Assembly: GCF_000949475.1 (NCBI RefSeq)
Contig: NZ_JRHC01000003.1
Span: forward strand, 124,001 to 188,000
Direction: 5' to 3'
Source: Draconibacterium sediminis
Lineage (GTDB): Bacteria; Bacteroidota; Bacteroidia; Bacteroidales; Prolixibacteraceae
Length of the DNA stretch: 64,000 nucleotides
In this document: piece by piece, positions 43,012 to 51,840 of the stretch
How the letters are laid out: every line of letters begins with the position of its first letter
Numbering within the stretch: the stretch's first letter is position 1
Translations under genes and position numbers: made by a program
Notes under the pieces: model-generated
What the model was told of the DNA's origin: nothing
Seen by the model: the letters and a program-made list of their open reading frames with translations, nothing else
Database searches by the model: none

Positions 43012-43575
43012 TTAGATCACACCAACCAGGTCGATGCTTGGCTCTAATGTTTTCTGTCCTTCTTCCCATTTTGCAGGACAAACTTCCGATGGGTTTTCGG
43101 CAACAAACTGCAATGCTTTCAAACGACGAAGCAGCTCGTCTGCATTTCTTCCTACATTTCCGGCAACAACTTCGTAAGCAACAATTTCGCCTTGTGGATT
43201 TACAATAAATGTTCCGCGCTCAGCCAAACCTGCTTCTTCAATCATTACATCAAACCCACGCGACAAAACACCGGTTGGATCGGCCAGCATCGGGTATTTG
43301 ATTTTTTTAATTGTATCTGAAGTGTCGTGCCATGCTTTGTGGACAAAGTGTGTATCAGTTGAAACCGAATAAATCTCGGCACCGGTGGCTTTAAATTCTT
43401 CGTACTTGTTTGCGAGGTCTTCCAATTCGGTCGGACACACGAATGTGAAGTCGGCAGGGTAGAAGAAAAAGATCGACCATTTTCCTAATACATCCTCTTT
43501 TTTTACTGTTTTGAAAGCGTTGTTTGCAAATGCCTGTACTTCAAAATCTACTACTTGTTTTCCAATTTGTGACAT
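43012..43575 (-). CDS. ahpC: Peroxiredoxin AhpC
   Basis: The 187-residue 2-Cys peroxiredoxin has the peroxidatic Cys47 in DFTFVCPTE and the resolving Cys166 in SEVCPAKW, with the GG(R)-type loop and C-terminal tail of typical AhpC. It reduces H2O2 and organic peroxides and is regenerated by AhpF. The promoter on the minus strand is full consensus (TTTG-N20-TATGTTTG). OxyR is divergently placed, and a T-N11-A palindrome at 43679-43695 is centred about 65 nt upstream of the start site. Confidence 0.97.
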   Translation of the reverse strand: MSQIGKQVVDFEVQAFANNAFKTVKKEDVLGKWSIFFFYPADFTFVCPTELEDLANKYEEFKATGAEIYSVSTDTHFVHKAWHDTSDTIKKIKYPMLADPTGVLSRGFDVMIEEAGLAERGTFIVNPQGEIVAYEVVAGNVGRNADELLRRLKALQFVAENPSEVCPAKWEEGQKTLEPSIDLVGVI

Positions 43576-43627
43576 AGTTTTTTCTTTAATTAATTAACTT
43601 ATTTGTGTTTCTCTTTAAATTCTGTTG

Positions 43628-43659
43628 CAAACATAATGCGCGCCACTTTATTAATCAAA
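43628..43659 (-). promoter_or_regulatory. Promoter of ahpCF
   Basis: On the minus strand TTTG (43659-43656) and TATGTTTG (43635-43628) are separated by 20 nt. The start site would be near 43622, 47 nt before the ahpC ATG. Confidence 0.75.
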
Positions 43660-43678
43660 CAGATAAAATGTATATTTG
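43647..43678 (+). promoter_or_regulatory. Promoter of oxyR, overlapping the ahpC promoter
   Basis: TTTA (43647-43650), 20 nt, TATATTTG (43671-43678). The -33 region overlaps that of the divergent ahpC promoter. Confidence 0.65.
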
Positions 43679-43695
43679 TATTGATAAAATCAATA
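43679..43695. promoter_or_regulatory. Candidate OxyR operator (T-N11-A palindrome)
   Basis: TATTGATAAAATCAATA is an inverted repeat with a 3-nt centre and contains T-N11-A, the LysR-family core. Its centre (43687) lies about 65 nt upstream of the predicted ahpC start and over the oxyR start site. Confidence 0.6.
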
Positions 43696-43697
43696 TT

Positions 43698-44621
43698 ATG
43701 ACATTGCAACAATTGGAATATATTCTGGCAGTGAATAAATACAGGCATTTTGTAACTGCTTCGAAACAATGCGGGGTTACGCAACCAACGTTGAGTACGA
43801 TGATACAAAAGCTGGAGACCGAGCTGGAAGTTGATATTTTTGACCGCTCGAAACATCCGATAGAGCCAACTGCGTTGGGTAAAAAGATTATTGAACAGGC
43901 CGAACGCTCAATAAAAGAGATCAGGAAAATCGGAGAACTGGTATCGAATGAAACCGATTCGTTGAGCGGGGCGTTACATGTTGGTGTTATCCCCACTTTG
44001 GCCAACTACCTGGTGCCTCGTTTTATTAAATCGTTTGGCGAAAGCTGCCCAACAGTGCAACTTACCATTTCGGAGATGAACACGGCAACGCTGGTTGAAA
44101 CGCTTAAAAAGGACCGGATAGATATGTTTATTGCAGCAACACCACTCGAGGAACCCGACTTTTTGGAGATTCCTTTATTTTACGAACGCTTTTATGCCTA
44201 TTTCGCTGCCGATCATCCGTTAAAAGATGTTCCGCTAAACCCTACAAATATGCCGCACGAGAAATTGTGGGTGCTGGAAGAAGGGCATTGTTTGCGCGAT
44301 CAGGTTTTTAATTTCTGCACCACTAAACTGCCATACAATCATATTTTTGAAGCCGGAAGCATTGACACGCTGGTACGGATTGTTGATATAAACGGTGGTT
44401 ATACTTTAATTCCCGAATTGCATTTGCCTTTATTAAGTGATGAGCAACGCAAAAATGTACGCGAAATAAAAGACCCGCCGGCTATTCGCGAGGTGTCGAT
44501 TGTTATTCACAAGAATTTTGTGAAAGAGCGGATTTTAAACGAAGTAGGAGAGGCGTTCAAAGCTATTATTCCGGATGAAATGATTGATGAGCGCTTAAAG
44601 AAGTTTGCTATCAGGTTGTAA
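43698..44621 (+). CDS. oxyR: OxyR, LysR-family hydrogen peroxide sensor
   Basis: The 307-residue protein has an N-terminal LysR winged helix (MTLQQLEYILAVNKYRHFVTASKQCGVTQPTLS) and an effector domain with EEGHCLRDQVFNFC, giving Cys198 and Cys207 at the positions of Cys199 and Cys208 in E. coli OxyR. A disulfide between them turns the regulator on. The frame is open to 43605, but ATG 43698 gives the correct N-terminus. It is divergent from ahpCF. Confidence 0.95.
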   Translation: MTLQQLEYILAVNKYRHFVTASKQCGVTQPTLSTMIQKLETELEVDIFDRSKHPIEPTALGKKIIEQAERSIKEIRKIGELVSNETDSLSGALHVGVIPTLANYLVPRFIKSFGESCPTVQLTISEMNTATLVETLKKDRIDMFIAATPLEEPDFLEIPLFYERFYAYFAADHPLKDVPLNPTNMPHEKLWVLEEGHCLRDQVFNFCTTKLPYNHIFEAGSIDTLVRIVDINGGYTLIPELHLPLLSDEQRKNVREIKDPPAIREVSIVIHKNFVKERILNEVGEAFKAIIPDEMIDERLKKFAIRL

Positions 44622-44638
44622 TTAGTTGAAAGGAAGTA

Positions 44639-44679
44639 TAGTGATACTATCACTTCAAGTGATAGTATCACTATTTTTT
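44639..44679 (+). terminator. oxyR terminator made of two similar palindromes
   Basis: TAGTGATACTATCACTT (44639-44655) and AAGTGATAGTATCACTA (44657-44673) are exact inverse complements with one base between them, followed by a T run. Each half holds its own 13-bp palindrome (GTGATACTATCAC and GTGATAGTATCAC). It lies between convergent oxyR and rocD and can act on both strands. Confidence 0.75.
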
Positions 44680-44682
44680 GGA

Positions 44683-45906
44683 TTAAACTTCAAATTCTTT
44701 CAAAGTAGTTTTGATGATTTCAATCGCTTCCATCAATTGTTCTTCGGTAATAACCAAAGGAGGTGTAAAACGAATGATATGCTCGTGTGTTGGTTTGGCA
44801 ATCAGTCCGTTTTCTTTTAGAGCCAGACACACGTCCCACGCTGTTTTTCCATTGGTAGGTTTTATGGCAACAGCGTTTAATAGTCCTTTGCCACGAACTA
44901 TTTCAATCAATGGCGAATCGATCGATAGCATTTCTTCTCGGAAGATTTTGCCCAGTCGCTCTGCATTTTCAACCAGCTTTTCGTCCTGAATAACATCTAG
45001 TGCCGCCATCGCAACTTTTCCTGCAATCGGATTGCCGCCGTAGGTACTACCGTGTTCACCGGGTTTTATGGTAAGCATAATTTCATCGTCGGCCAGCACA
45101 CACGAAACCGGGTAAATTCCGCCCGACAACGCTTTCCCCAGCACCAAAATATCGGGCCGAACATTTTCATGATCGCAAGCCAGCATTTTTCCTGTGCGGG
45201 CCAAACCGGTCTGTACTTCATCGGCCACAAACAAAACATTATATTTTTTACACAGCTCACTGGCTTTTTTCAGGTAGCCGTCTTCAGGAACATAAACGCC
45301 TGCTTCTGCCTGAATGGGCTCCACAAGAAATCCTGCCACATTCGGATCCTGTAACTCTTCTTCCAGTCGATTAAGATCGTTGTAAGGTATATTTACAAAA
45401 CCGGGCGTGTACGGACCATAATGGCTGTAGGAATCCGGATCGCTCGACATGGAAATGATGGTGATGGTACGCCCGTGGAAATTACCGTCGCAAACCACAA
45501 TTTTGGCTTCGTTTGTTGGAATGCCTTTTACTTTATAGGCCCATTTGCGAATCAGTTTCAAAGCTGTTTCATCCGCTTCGGCCCCCGAGTTCATCGGCAA
45601 CATTTTATCGTAACCAAACAGCTTGGTCATATACTCTTCCCATTCGCCCAAAACGTCGTTGTAAAATGCCCTCGACGTTAATGCAAGCGTTTTTGCCTGT
45701 TCGGTAAGTGCATCAATAATTTTTGGATGACTGTGGCCCTGGTTAACAGCTGAATATGCCGCCAGAAAATCGAAATACTTTTTACCCTCAACATCCCATA
45801 CAAAAACGCCTGCGCCTTTCGATAGAACAACCGGTAGCGGATGGTAATTGTGAGCGCCAAATTTATCCTCTTTGGCGATGTAGTCTGCAGAACTTAATTT
45901 AGTCAT
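44683..45906 (-). CDS. rocD: Ornithine--oxo-acid transaminase
   Basis: The 407-residue class III aminotransferase has the PLP Lys in [13 protein letters not shown], with [27 protein letters not shown] and [14 protein letters not shown]. It moves the delta-amino group of ornithine to 2-oxoglutarate, giving glutamate semialdehyde (arginine-proline interconversion). N-terminal [15 protein letters not shown] is typical of RocD. It is monocistronic and convergent with oxyR. Confidence 0.94.
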   Translation of the reverse strand: MTKLSSADYIAKEDKFGAHNYHPLPVVLSKGAGVFVWDVEGKKYFDFLAAYSAVNQGHSHPKIIDALTEQAKTLALTSRAFYNDVLGEWEEYMTKLFGYDKMLPMNSGAEADETALKLIRKWAYKVKGIPTNEAKIVVCDGNFHGRTITIISMSSDPDSYSHYGPYTPGFVNIPYNDLNRLEEELQDPNVAGFLVEPIQAEAGVYVPEDGYLKKASELCKKYNVLFVADEVQTGLARTGKMLACDHENVRPDILVLGKALSGGIYPVSCVLADDEIMLTIKPGEHGSTYGGNPIAGKVAMAALDVIQDEKLVENAERLGKIFREEMLSIDSPLIEIVRGKGLLNAVAIKPTNGKTAWDVCLALKENGLIAKPTHEHIIRFTPPLVITEEQLMEAIEIIKTTLKEFEV

Positions 45907-45934
45907 AGTGTAGCTTTTTATAATCGTCGTTTTA

Positions 45935-46014
45935 TTTCTCGCAGATAACGCTGAATTACGCTGAAACTCCTCTTGGGATTATTATTTGCGCGGATTTGCG
46001 TAATCTGCGAGAAA
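45935..46014. repeat. Inverted repeat TTTCTCGCAGAT / ATCTGCGAGAAA
   Basis: Arms TTTCTCGCAGAT (45935-45946) and ATCTGCGAGAAA (46003-46014) flank ACGC-TGAATTACGCTGA and GCGCGGATTTGCG words. Such sequences are frequent dispersed intergenic repeats in Bacteroidota (from memory). Confidence 0.65.
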
Positions 46015-46129
46015 CCGTGATCTTATTTTAATGCAGAATTACGATTTTTGCGCTGAAAAAGCAACGGGAGTAGTGGTGTTAAAAAGCAGTGAGAAAAATC
46101 AGCTAATTGAGCGGATACGAGTGTTTTCT

Positions 46130-48184
46130 CTATTTCCAGAAACGTGCAATGAGCACCTCACACAGAATAAAGAACAATGCCAGCAGTAAACACCATTTCC
46201 ACAATTGACGGCCATTTTGAATGTCGTCGAATATCTCAGAGAAATTGCGGTCAACTTCCTCAATAACCGTTGCATTGCTTAGCTGATTGGTTTGCAGCCG
46301 GGTATTTAGCTCATTTGTCTGGAAATAGCGCAAATCCGATTCCAAACGATTATAGTTGAAGGCCATTGACGCAATGGTATTATCATCGTTTTCAATCAGG
46401 TAATGACCATCGGTGGTTATCTGTTCGCCAAATTCGAGACGAATATTTCTGCCGTTGATATTTTTTACAGGAATAAATTTTTCTGCAGTTCCGGCATGCT
46501 CGATTTCGATCGACGAATTCAGATCAACCGTCAGGTTGCGGGGTAGGTTGATAAAGCTGTTTTTTCCAACAATAAACGACATTTCCTGTTTGGGTAAACT
46601 ATTCAAAACAATGTTGTAAAGTGTTGGTACAAAAAGCACATCGCGGGCAAACGATTCGTTTTTTTGCGACAGGGGAAATGCAAATACCCACACTTTTCCA
46701 TCCAGGTAATTGAGTTGCGAAAGTGCTTTGTCGCCATTTTGAAATGCCAGCAGTGTGTGCTCGTCGGTTTGCATAGTTTGTGCAAAACGAAAGTGCCCAT
46801 CAACCTGTGGCAAAACCGGATTTTCTTCCCGCTTTTTGAAAACATCGGCATAAAACTTATTCTCGTAATCAATAGCCGAAATATCCTGTTTTGTGGAATC
46901 GATACGAGCCATACGATTTGCTCCGAACGTTGCCAGTAAACGGTTTCCGGCACTCATGTCACTTATCCATTTCGGGAACAGAACCACTGACGTTCCGGTG
47001 TTTACAACAGATTCAAGCTCGTTTAACAAGCCGCTTGAGAAATTGTCGATATTCAGCAAAAATATGGTGTTGTAGTCGCTCAGTCGGTTGGCTTGCAGGT
47101 TTTGGCGGTTCATTTCGTCGAGCACCACATAATCGTCGTTATTAAACAAGGCACGTAAATAATTCAGCCCTTCCTGCGAGTCGGTGGCATCGGTGTAAAG
47201 TGCCAGTGCTTTTAACTTCGGCTCCACAAAATAGCTGATGTACCAGTTGTTATCATGCGTAAACGGATAATCTGTGATCTCTATTTTTCCCAACTGCGCT
47301 CCACTGCTGGTATTGTTGTATTTAAGGTTGGCAATAATTTCGTTTTGTGCTTCAATTGAGAAATTCGTGATGGATTTTATTGAGTCGTTCAGAAACAGCT
47401 TTAAGGGCAAATTCTGGTAATTCTGGTTCGAGCTGTTTTTAATGCGTACGAACATATTTTCTTCCTGCCCCAAACCATGAGCCGGATATTCCACCCAGCA
47501 CGAATCGATATAAAGATTAGCCACTTCGTTGGGAACCAGCGGCAGGTAATAACTGAATATCCCGTTATCCGAAAAATTATCGATGTTGGTAATGCTGCGT
47601 TGAAAATCGGAAATAAAATACAGGTTTTTGTCGGCCTCGTTATCGTTCAATTCGCTTGCAAAGCGGTTGTAGATGATCGACAGCGGTACCACTGTTGGGC
47701 TGGCCTGAATAGCTGAAACCTGCTGAATAAACTGTTCCTTATTAAAAATATGCTGGTGTTTCGGATTTAAATCGTTGGTAAATAACCTGAATTTTGTTCC
47801 GGGAGGGTAGGCCATACAAATTTCAAGGGCTTTGTTGCGCGCCACTTCCAGCAGCTGTCCCTGTTCCGAGAGGGCATTCATCGAAAACGAATTGTCGATG
47901 TGAACGGCCACCAACTGTTTGCTTTGTTTTTGCGCATCATCGTTGGTGGGAATAAACGGTTGGGCAAACGCAAAAACCAGGAAAATTATGGTAAGAATTC
48001 GAGCGGCAAGAAGGAGTAATTGTTTTAGCCTTGATTTCTTTTTCGATTCATTTTTGATGTCTTTTAAAAAACTGACGTTGCTAAAATACACGGTTTTATA
48101 ACGCTTGAAGCTGAACAAGTGTATCAATACTGGGATGGCAACTGCCAGTAGTGCAAACAAAAATGTTGGATAAAGAAACTTCAT
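46130..48184 (-). CDS. BatA N-terminal domain protein with VWA-like region
   Basis: The 684-residue protein opens with the double-membrane-helix BatA/DUF domain (MKFLYPTFLFALLAVAIPVLIHLFSF, then LLLLAARILTIIFLVFAFAQPFI). A von Willebrand A-type region follows with a MIDAS-like AVHIDNSFSM (about residues 93-102), and a glutamine-amidotransferase-like beta region (about 330-420) leads to a C-terminal helix (residues 662-680). Bat-like proteins are found in aerotolerance operons, but the other bat genes are absent here. The function is unknown. Confidence 0.85.
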   Translation of the reverse strand: MKFLYPTFLFALLAVAIPVLIHLFSFKRYKTVYFSNVSFLKDIKNESKKKSRLKQLLLLAARILTIIFLVFAFAQPFIPTNDDAQKQSKQLVAVHIDNSFSMNALSEQGQLLEVARNKALEICMAYPPGTKFRLFTNDLNPKHQHIFNKEQFIQQVSAIQASPTVVPLSIIYNRFASELNDNEADKNLYFISDFQRSITNIDNFSDNGIFSYYLPLVPNEVANLYIDSCWVEYPAHGLGQEENMFVRIKNSSNQNYQNLPLKLFLNDSIKSITNFSIEAQNEIIANLKYNNTSSGAQLGKIEITDYPFTHDNNWYISYFVEPKLKALALYTDATDSQEGLNYLRALFNNDDYVVLDEMNRQNLQANRLSDYNTIFLLNIDNFSSGLLNELESVVNTGTSVVLFPKWISDMSAGNRLLATFGANRMARIDSTKQDISAIDYENKFYADVFKKREENPVLPQVDGHFRFAQTMQTDEHTLLAFQNGDKALSQLNYLDGKVWVFAFPLSQKNESFARDVLFVPTLYNIVLNSLPKQEMSFIVGKNSFINLPRNLTVDLNSSIEIEHAGTAEKFIPVKNINGRNIRLEFGEQITTDGHYLIENDDNTIASMAFNYNRLESDLRYFQTNELNTRLQTNQLSNATVIEEVDRNFSEIFDDIQNGRQLWKWCLLLALFFILCEVLIARFWK

Positions 48185-48228
48185 GCCGGTTTTTCGTTGT
48201 GTCTATTTACTTTGGGACCTCAGTTTTT

Positions 48229-49206
48229 TTATTCGTTTTTAAAAATAGCAATTTCTTTTTCGCCGCTTGATTTTATGTATCCACGAAACATTCCGCTGGT
48301 GTTAAATTCCATGGCAATGTTACCATCGGCATCAACAGCAATAACACCACCGGTGCCTTCAAGTTCGCTTAATTTGTCGATTTCTTTTTTACAGGCCTCG
48401 GTCACACTCAGGTTTTGGTATTCCATCATTGCCGAAATGTCGCGGGCAAAACCCAAACGAATGTAATATTCGCCATGACCGGTGCATGAAACAGCACATG
48501 TTTTATTGTTGGCATAAGTACCTGCTCCAATAATTGGTGCGTCGCCAATGCGGCCATACTTTTTGTTCGTCATTCCACCGGTTGATGTACCTGCGCATAA
48601 ATTTCCGTGTGTGTCGAGAACTACACAACCAACTGTTCCCGTATTGTCTTTTTGTGTACGCTCGCGTTCACGTTTTAATAAACTTTGCAGCGACTGGTAA
48701 CGGTGCTCGGTATAAAAATACTTGTTGGGAACGATTTCAAGGCCCTGTTTTTTTGCAAAGTCCGAGGCGCCTTTCCCGCTTAGCATTACATGTTCCGAAT
48801 TGTCCATTACTTCGCGCGCCGCATTTATCGGGTTTTTAATATCCTGCACGCCTGCAACGGCTCCGGCATTTAATGTTTTGCCTTCCATAATGGAAGCATC
48901 CAGTTCGTTTATTCCGTCGTGCGTAAATACAGCTCCTTTGCCGGCATTAAATAGTGGCGAGTTTTCCATTACGTTAATCACTTTCACCACAACATCGGTA
49001 GCTGCGGCACCATCCATTAGCATTTGTTCGCCTAACTCAAGTGCTTCGTTTAACTTGGCTTTGTAGTTGGCGCGGGCCTCTTCATCCATTTTGTCTTTCG
49101 ACATAACGCCGGCACCTCCGTGGATAACAATAGTGTATTTCTGTGCATTGACAGTGAGCAAACCTGCTACAAAAAACAGGGCGAGAAATAAAGTTCGTTT
49201 TAACAT
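48229..49206 (-). CDS. Isoaspartyl peptidase/L-asparaginase (Ntn hydrolase), exported
   Basis: The 325-residue precursor has a signal peptide (MLKRTLFLALFFVAGLLTVNAQ; ATG 49215 is an alternative) and the type-III asparaginase fold: IHGGAGV near the N-terminus and the autoprocessing Thr nucleophile in NTGTVGCVVLDTHGNL. GHGEYYIRLGFARDI is in the beta subunit. Self-cleavage before that Thr would give two subunits. It degrades beta-aspartyl dipeptides or asparagine in the periplasm. Confidence 0.93.
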   Translation of the reverse strand: MLKRTLFLALFFVAGLLTVNAQKYTIVIHGGAGVMSKDKMDEEARANYKAKLNEALELGEQMLMDGAAATDVVVKVINVMENSPLFNAGKGAVFTHDGINELDASIMEGKTLNAGAVAGVQDIKNPINAAREVMDNSEHVMLSGKGASDFAKKQGLEIVPNKYFYTEHRYQSLQSLLKRERERTQKDNTGTVGCVVLDTHGNLCAGTSTGGMTNKKYGRIGDAPIIGAGTYANNKTCAVSCTGHGEYYIRLGFARDISAMMEYQNLSVTEACKKEIDKLSELEGTGGVIAVDADGNIAMEFNTSGMFRGYIKSSGEKEIAIFKNE

Positions 49207-49402
49207 GGTATGCATTTTCTTACAAAATTGACATAAAATTTAAAATGCTAAAGCAAACAGTCTATAATCTTACAAAAATTAATTTCTGCAGCAACATATT
49301 ATAGTTTTGTTTATTATTTGTAGTTTTAACCTTAAACAAAAAAACTGTTGCCAATGTTGTTAATATAGTTTAGATACGCATGACAACTTAATTTCACGAG
49401 AA

Positions 49403-50281
49403 ATGAAAACAGAAGGATATTCAATAAAAGATTTGGAAACCTTATCGGGTATAAAGGCGCACACCATTCGAATTTGGGAGAAACGATATGATTTGCTAAA
49501 GCCTGAACGAACCGATACCAATATCAGGTATTACACTGATGACGATTTGAAACGCATGTTAAATGTTTCGTTATTGGTGCGCAATGGTTATAAAATCTCG
49601 AAAGTGGCTGCCTGGAAAGAAGCTGATATAAAACAAACCGTGCTTGATGTGGCCAAAACAAAAAAATCGGAAGAAGGTTATGTCGATCGGCTTTTACTTT
49701 TTATGGTAAATTTTGATAATGTTGGATTTACTGCGTTGGTAAACGAGATTATTGAAAAGTATGGGTTGGAAGAGGCCATGCAAAATATATTCTTCGCCTT
49801 GTTCGAACGCATTGGTACTTTCTGGCAGGTTGGTTCTATTTTTCCGGCACAGGAACATTACATTACTAGTTTTATCCGACAGAAGATAATTGCTGCGATA
49901 GATGCACACGGCATCACGAACTCAAAAGAAAAGACCATTCTGTTTTATCTTCCTGAAGAAGAATTACACGAACTGAGTTTGTTGTTTTATTCATACCTGG
50001 CTCTAAAGTTGGGGTACAACATTATTTATTTAGGACAGTTTGTACCATTTGCTGACCTGGAAAAGATTCAGTCTCACGTTGAATTGGATTTTATATTTAC
50101 AGCATTTATCAGCCCGATACAGAAGGAAAACCTGGAAAATTACCTTGAAAAATTGAAAGAATTATACCAACAGCAAAAAGTGTTTATAACCGGTTGGCAG
50201 GTAAAAGAACACGCACCAAAATTGCCTCGAAACTTTAAAGTGGTTAAAGATTACCGCGAATTTAAAAAGTATCTTGGTTAA
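49403..50281 (+). CDS. MerR-family regulator with CarH-like cobalamin-binding domain
   Basis: The 292-residue protein has a MerR winged helix (YSIKDLETLSGIKAHTIRIWEKRY; residues 6-29) and a C-terminal helical-bundle plus Rossmann region like CarH/LitR photoreceptors. The light-sensing signature W-x9-E-H is intact (W141, E151, H152). The lower-ligand motif reads E187-L-H189-E-L-S192 against the usual D/ExHxxG; the His is kept. CarH binds adenosylcobalamin and leaves DNA in light. No carotenoid genes are in the window, so its target is unknown; a B12-type radical SAM gene lies downstream on the other strand. Confidence 0.88.
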   Translation: MKTEGYSIKDLETLSGIKAHTIRIWEKRYDLLKPERTDTNIRYYTDDDLKRMLNVSLLVRNGYKISKVAAWKEADIKQTVLDVAKTKKSEEGYVDRLLLFMVNFDNVGFTALVNEIIEKYGLEEAMQNIFFALFERIGTFWQVGSIFPAQEHYITSFIRQKIIAAIDAHGITNSKEKTILFYLPEEELHELSLLFYSYLALKLGYNIIYLGQFVPFADLEKIQSHVELDFIFTAFISPIQKENLENYLEKLKELYQQQKVFITGWQVKEHAPKLPRNFKVVKDYREFKKYLG

Positions 50282-50290
50282 TGAATTGAA

Positions 50291-50503
50291 TCAATCGGGA
50301 AAGTGATTTTTATGTTTGTTGGTAGCAAAAACATTTACCCATATAAGGAATAGCAATAGCAATAGTAATATCGTTATGGATGTATAGATAATAATTGTAT
50401 ATAGCCGTTGGTTATCAAATGCTATTGGAAAAAACAGAACTACTGATGTTAGAATTGTAACTACGCCAACAACTGCACCTGCATTATTTTTTAAGATTTT
50501 CAT
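50291..50503 (-). CDS. Small two-helix membrane protein
   Basis: The 70-residue protein has two hydrophobic segments (about residues 8-28 and 36-56) with a short positive tail. The start ATG 50503 is preceded by GGAGGG 7 nt upstream, an unusually good ribosome site for this organism, which decides against the upstream ATG at 50545. No family is recognised. It is convergent with the MerR-type gene, whose stop is 9 nt away. Confidence 0.55.
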   Translation of the reverse strand: MKILKNNAGAVVGVVTILTSVVLFFPIAFDNQRLYTIIIYTSITILLLLLLFLIWVNVFATNKHKNHFPD

Positions 50504-50760
50504 TTTACCCTCCCTGTCTGATTTACAATTTAAGGAAAATAACAACTTAAGTCAATCAAAAACAGTAAAATAAACTTTCATTTTATCACCAGGGTATTAA
50601 CAATCCTGTTGCATACTATTGATAACCTTTTTGATACACCAGTTTCAGTAACTGAGCGAAATTATTAAATGGAATAAGTTTAAATTATGATAAACTTTAG
50701 TTGCTGTGAATCAAAATTTCAAAAGAGCCGTAAAAGATTGAACCAGTGATAAAATTTTAA
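50504..50760. other. Intergenic region between the small membrane protein and the HTH regulator
   Basis: The stretch is AT-rich with no gene. It should hold the divergent promoters of both flanking genes, but no full TTTG/TAnnTTTG pair was found. Confidence 0.4.
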
Positions 50761-51771
50761 ATGAAATCCATGCATCGGGTTAGTACCATTCAGAAAGAGT
50801 TTTTTCAACTCGTAAAAGAAAAATTATCCCCGAATATCTCACTTGTTTTTGAAGTTTCCAGTTTGTTGGGCATTAGCCAGGACAGTGCTTACCGAAGAAT
50901 AAGGGGGGAGAAGGAGCTTACCCTTGAAGAGCTGTTTGTGCTGAAAGACTTTTTCAATATTTCGTTAGACCAGTTAAATGGAGAAGATTTATCGAGTGTA
51001 AATTTTAGTTGTTCGGTAATTCAACCTCAGAATTTCAGGGTAAGCGACTGGCTGGCGAAATTGTATGAGGACACCAAACGTATCCACGATTCCAAACAAC
51101 GGGAGCTTATATACGCGGCAAAAGATCCTCCGGTTTTTCATTATTTTCAGTTGCCGGAAATAGCCGCATTTAAAGTCTTTTTCTGGGAAAAAACACTTTT
51201 TCAGTTTCCTGAGTACAAAGAAAAGATGTTTTGTTTCGATGACATGGAAAATACGGCTTATGTGAATGGTAGAAAAGCACTGGCTTTAGCCTCTCAAATC
51301 CCGACCATTGAAATCTGGAACAATCATACCTTCACGATCATGCTTAGCCAGATTGAATTTTATTATGTCTCCGGTTTTTTCAAAAATAGGGACGACTTAC
51401 TAAACCTGCTTGATAAAATGGAGAAGTGGATTCATCATATCCAGAAAGAGGCTGAGTTAGGTTTTAAGTTCCTTTATGGCAGCGAACCCAATGGAGTGGA
51501 GAATAATTTCAGACTGTACTATAACGAGGTTGTATTAAATGACAATACCATACTTGTTCGTACTGACAGCGGATACAGCTCCTATCTTACTTTTAATGTA
51601 ATTAGCCTGCTAAATACCACCAACCAAAGTTTTTGTATTGAGTTGGATAAATATTTCCGAGGACTAATAACAAAATCAAACTTAATAAGCCACACCGGCG
51701 CCAAAGAGCGCAACCGCTTTTTTAACAGTCAGCTGCATGCTTTGGAACAAATGCGTTCGTCGCTTTCCTAA
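50761..51771 (+). CDS. Helix-turn-helix (BetR-like) transcriptional regulator
   Basis: The 336-residue protein has an N-terminal HTH with SSLLGISQDSAYRRIRGEKELTLEELFVLKDFFNISLDQL (residues 33-75), of the BetR/XRE-like kind often found in Bacteroidota. The rest (80-336) is a helical effector region with no recognised ligand motif. It lies convergent to the six-gene operon, ending 69 nt from the radical SAM stop, so it may or may not control that operon. Confidence 0.78.
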   Translation: MKSMHRVSTIQKEFFQLVKEKLSPNISLVFEVSSLLGISQDSAYRRIRGEKELTLEELFVLKDFFNISLDQLNGEDLSSVNFSCSVIQPQNFRVSDWLAKLYEDTKRIHDSKQRELIYAAKDPPVFHYFQLPEIAAFKVFFWEKTLFQFPEYKEKMFCFDDMENTAYVNGRKALALASQIPTIEIWNNHTFTIMLSQIEFYYVSGFFKNRDDLLNLLDKMEKWIHHIQKEAELGFKFLYGSEPNGVENNFRLYYNEVVLNDNTILVRTDSGYSSYLTFNVISLLNTTNQSFCIELDKYFRGLITKSNLISHTGAKERNRFFNSQLHALEQMRSSLS

Positions 51772-51840
51772 TCGGTTTCAGATTGAAATGATTGTACAAT
51801 CTGCATCAATCTGTTTTCAATCTACATCAATCTCTCCTGC

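Noticed and set aside
50761-51771. HTH protein as dedicated regulator of the six-gene operon
   Set aside because: The two are convergent, with the operon promoter about 6.5 kb away; there is no positional support.
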